A DNA stretch of 64,000 bases. It comes from Sphingobacteriales bacterium (GTDB lineage: Bacteria; Bacteroidota; Bacteroidia; Chitinophagales; Chitinophagaceae). The notes beneath the pieces were generated by a model. It searched no databases. It was not told the origin of the DNA and saw only the letters and a program-made list of their open reading frames with translations. The stretch is taken from contig RXJG01000004.1 of assembly GCA_003963365.1 (NCBI GenBank), forward strand, positions 186,001 to 250,000. Reading direction: 5' to 3'. Shown here piece by piece: positions 62,197 through 64,000 of the stretch (the first letter of the stretch is position 1; the number at the start of each line of letters is the position of its first letter). The position numbers and the translations under genes are program-made.

Positions 62197-63471
62197 TTAG
62201 AGTTTTTTCAATTTTACGCTTTCGATACGGGTGTCGGAAACGTTCAATATGTCAAACTCGTAATTGTCAATAATGATTCTTTCTTTTTGCTGCGGGATGG
62301 TTTCATGATGGGCAATGATATAACCAGAAAGCGTTTCTGATTCATCATCTTTCAATTCAAAACCATATTTTTCATTCAGGTAATCTACCTCTAATCTTCC
62401 GCTAAAAATAAATTCATCTTCACTGATCTGTTTCTCTACAAATTCTTCTGTATCATATTCATCATGTATTTCGCCAAAAATTTCTTCCAGCAAATCTTCC
62501 ATCGTTACAATACCACTGGTGCCACCAAACTCATCCACCACCCAGGCAATACTTTTTCTTTCCTTGGTGAATTTATTAATCAGATCCGTAACACCCATGC
62601 TTTCGGGAACTGCCGGAATGGGCAATAAAATATCTTTTATTTGCACCGGACTTTTGAACAGATCCAGCTGGTGAATATAACCCAGTATGTTATCAATATT
62701 ATCTTCATACACCACCAGTTTACTGAGCTTGGTATCAATAAACTTTTTTCTCACGGCTTCCATATTGCTGCTTATTTCAATCGCTTCCACTTCTTTACGG
62801 GGTATTAAACAACTGCGTACCTTAACCATTGGCAGCGATAAGGCATTTTCAAACATTTCCGTATCAAATTCCTCACTTGACTGTTCGTTTTCTTTACTCT
62901 GCTGAATAAAATTTTCCAAATCAACCCGGCTGAATACTTCTTTCGTTTCACTCATACGGATATTGAAAAGATATTTTAAAATCCATTGAGAAACCAGGAC
63001 GAAAAACGAAGCAATAGGATTGAGCAGTGAATAGAATAATTGTATCAGTGGTGAAAGTATACTCAGCAGGGTAACATTTTTAGCCCTGAAAATGGCTTTG
63101 GGAATGAACTCTCCAAAAATGAGAATAAGAAAGGAGGAAAGAACCGTTTCAAAAACAAACTTAATTACATTAATAGAGGAGTGCCAGCTACCCGGTATTC
63201 TTTGGGCAACCCAATTCCATGCCGGTGCAAAAAGATTACTCACCAGTAAGCCATACACTACCAGGAAAATATTCAGACCAATAAGTGTGGTGCCAATAAA
63301 CTTGGCAGGTTTTTCCATAAAAGCAGAGATAACCCGGCCACTGTAAAGACCCTGCTTTTTTTTGAGTTCGATAGAAAGTTTATTAGCAGATACAAAAGCA
63401 ATTTCAATACCGGCAAAAAAACCTATTAGCAGGATGGAAACAATAATGGCTATTAAGGTGTACAAATCCAT
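62197..63471 (-). CDS. CorC/HlyC-type membrane protein with CNNM and CBS domains
   Basis: 424 aa. The N-terminal CNNM (DUF21) transporter domain with four membrane segments (about 1-185; IAIIVSILLIGFFAGIEIAF) is followed by a CBS pair (about 205-320; VVYEDNIDNILGYIHQLDLF, IAWVVDEFGGTSGIVTMEDLL) and the CorC_HlyC domain (about 335-424; FVEKQISEDEFIFSGRLEVDYL). Family members transport or sense Mg2+/Co2+; the older name 'hemolysin' is misleading. On the minus strand, TATTTTTG ends four bases before the ATG, so the message may start at or near the start codon. Confidence 0.93.
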   Translation of the reverse strand: MDLYTLIAIIVSILLIGFFAGIEIAFVSANKLSIELKKKQGLYSGRVISAFMEKPAKFIGTTLIGLNIFLVVYGLLVSNLFAPAWNWVAQRIPGSWHSSINVIKFVFETVLSSFLILIFGEFIPKAIFRAKNVTLLSILSPLIQLFYSLLNPIASFFVLVSQWILKYLFNIRMSETKEVFSRVDLENFIQQSKENEQSSEEFDTEMFENALSLPMVKVRSCLIPRKEVEAIEISSNMEAVRKKFIDTKLSKLVVYEDNIDNILGYIHQLDLFKSPVQIKDILLPIPAVPESMGVTDLINKFTKERKSIAWVVDEFGGTSGIVTMEDLLEEIFGEIHDEYDTEEFVEKQISEDEFIFSGRLEVDYLNEKYGFELKDDESETLSGYIIAHHETIPQQKERIIIDNYEFDILNVSDTRIESVKLKKL

Positions 63472-63557
63472 AGGTCAAAAATAGTTATTTAGTTCTAAGT
63501 TCCCTGTTTAAGGTTTTGGTTCAGCTGCCACTACCTTTTAACCAGGTGAAAGGAAAC

Positions 63558-64000
63558 TCAGGAACCATCATTCAAAAATTTACCCACCACCTGTTCTGCT
63601 TCCTGGCAGGCATGGCCCAGTTCATCATTAACGATTACTTTATTAAAATGATCTTTGAAAGAAATTTCATAAGAAGCTTTGTTTACCCTGGCTGCCAATG
63701 ATTCGTTGGTTTCCGTTCCCCTTCCTTCCAGCCTTTTTTTTAATTCCTCCACCGATGGCGGCTGAATAAAAATGGAGAGTGTTTGTTCGGGATATTGCTG
63801 CTGCACATGAATGGCTCCTTTAACATCAATGTCCAGTATCGGCACCTGGTGCTTATGCCATATACGATCCAGTTCATTTTTAAGTGTTCCATAATATTTT
63901 CCTTCATACACCATTTCCCATTCAACAAATTCGTTGCGCTGAATTTTTTCTTTGAAATTATCTGCAGAAATAAAATAATAATCCACCCCATTTCTTTCAT
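63558..64000 (-). CDS. gmk: Guanylate kinase, N-terminus beyond window
   Basis: The frame is open to the right edge, with ERNGVDYYFISADNFKE visible at the beginning; a GTG at 63986 inside it is not the real start, since GVDYYF lies well inside the normal Gmk sequence. The visible part has FVEWEMVYEGKYYGTLKNEL, the Asp of VPILDIDVKGAIHVQQQYP and FIQPPSVEELKKRLEGRGTET, all typical of guanylate kinase (GMP to GDP). The P-loop half is missing because the window ends. C-terminus: EQVVGKFLNDGS. Confidence 0.95.
   Translation of the reverse strand, partial: ERNGVDYYFISADNFKEKIQRNEFVEWEMVYEGKYYGTLKNELDRIWHKHQVPILDIDVKGAIHVQQQYPEQTLSIFIQPPSVEELKKRLEGRGTETNESLAARVNKASYEISFKDHFNKVIVNDELGHACQEAEQVVGKFLNDGS

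Noticed and set aside
1-64000. tRNA, rRNA, CRISPR arrays, prophage or complete insertion sequence
   Set aside because: No cloverleaf-like sequence, rRNA stretch, regularly spaced repeats, integrase or transposase reading frame was recognised anywhere in the window.

Overview
The window comes from a low-GC Bacteroidota genome, most likely family Chitinophagaceae. The evidence is two SusC/SusD pairs, many secreted lipoproteins with a cysteine followed by K/R residues, Bacteroidota-type promoters (TTG then TAnnTTTG), a neighbouring ricT and holB pair, and a fused isobutyryl-CoA mutase IcmF. I saw no tRNA, rRNA, CRISPR array, prophage or intact insertion sequence. Protein names rest on motif and domain recognition by eye; no database search was run.

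Layout. 1-9.3 kb: a cut-off lipoprotein gene, a secreted GH3/serine-hydrolase fusion, an alpha/beta hydrolase, small lipoproteins, ricT and holB, and a periplasmic glutathione peroxidase. 9.4-12.9 kb: a beta-helix lipoprotein, a ComF-type protein and radA. 12.9-13.9 kb: a gene-poor kilobase holding the wreck of a YugP-type zinc metallopeptidase gene. 13.9-25.3 kb: two SusCD loci in tandem, separated by a decayed copy of the 5' end of icmF. 25.4-31.6 kb: icmF, a DinB-fold secreted protein and typA. 31.6-35.8 kb (minus strand): a TPR protein, an M28 peptidase, rpiB and tatC. 35.8-43.8 kb: an envelope region with a three-domain GH18/deacetylase/glycosyltransferase, an MprF-like aminoacyl-phospholipid synthase with an AcvB/VirJ-like hydrolase, and a deacetylase lipoprotein. 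43.9-59.3 kb: two heavy-metal RND efflux systems facing each other; the first has its own two-component system, and a broken porin gene and a DUF2279 gene lie between them. 59.5-64 kb: a secreted metzincin-like protease, a CorC-type membrane protein and a cut-off guanylate kinase gene.

How the parts may work together. SusC1/SusD1/lipoprotein and SusC2/SusD2 should be outer-membrane uptake machines; no glycoside hydrolase or sigma/anti-sigma pair is next to them, so the substrates are unknown. The arrangement [SusCD - icmF 5' fragment][SusCD - icmF] is what a tandem duplication of a SusCD-icmF' unit would leave. The mprF-like/acvB-like pair suggests a make-and-remove cycle for aminoacylated lipids. 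The GH18-CE4-GT2 protein looks like a single-chain machine for making, deacetylating and trimming a beta-linked amino-sugar polymer. The two RND systems carry the DFG...D...E membrane motif of divalent-metal exporters.

The most interesting observations are the duplication scar with its conserved hairpin, the terminator-like hairpin that overlaps the predicted icmF promoter, the three-domain polysaccharide protein, short intergenic-type repeats sitting in frame inside icmF and the glycosyltransferase, and two pseudogenes (YugP-type peptidase and OprB-type porin).
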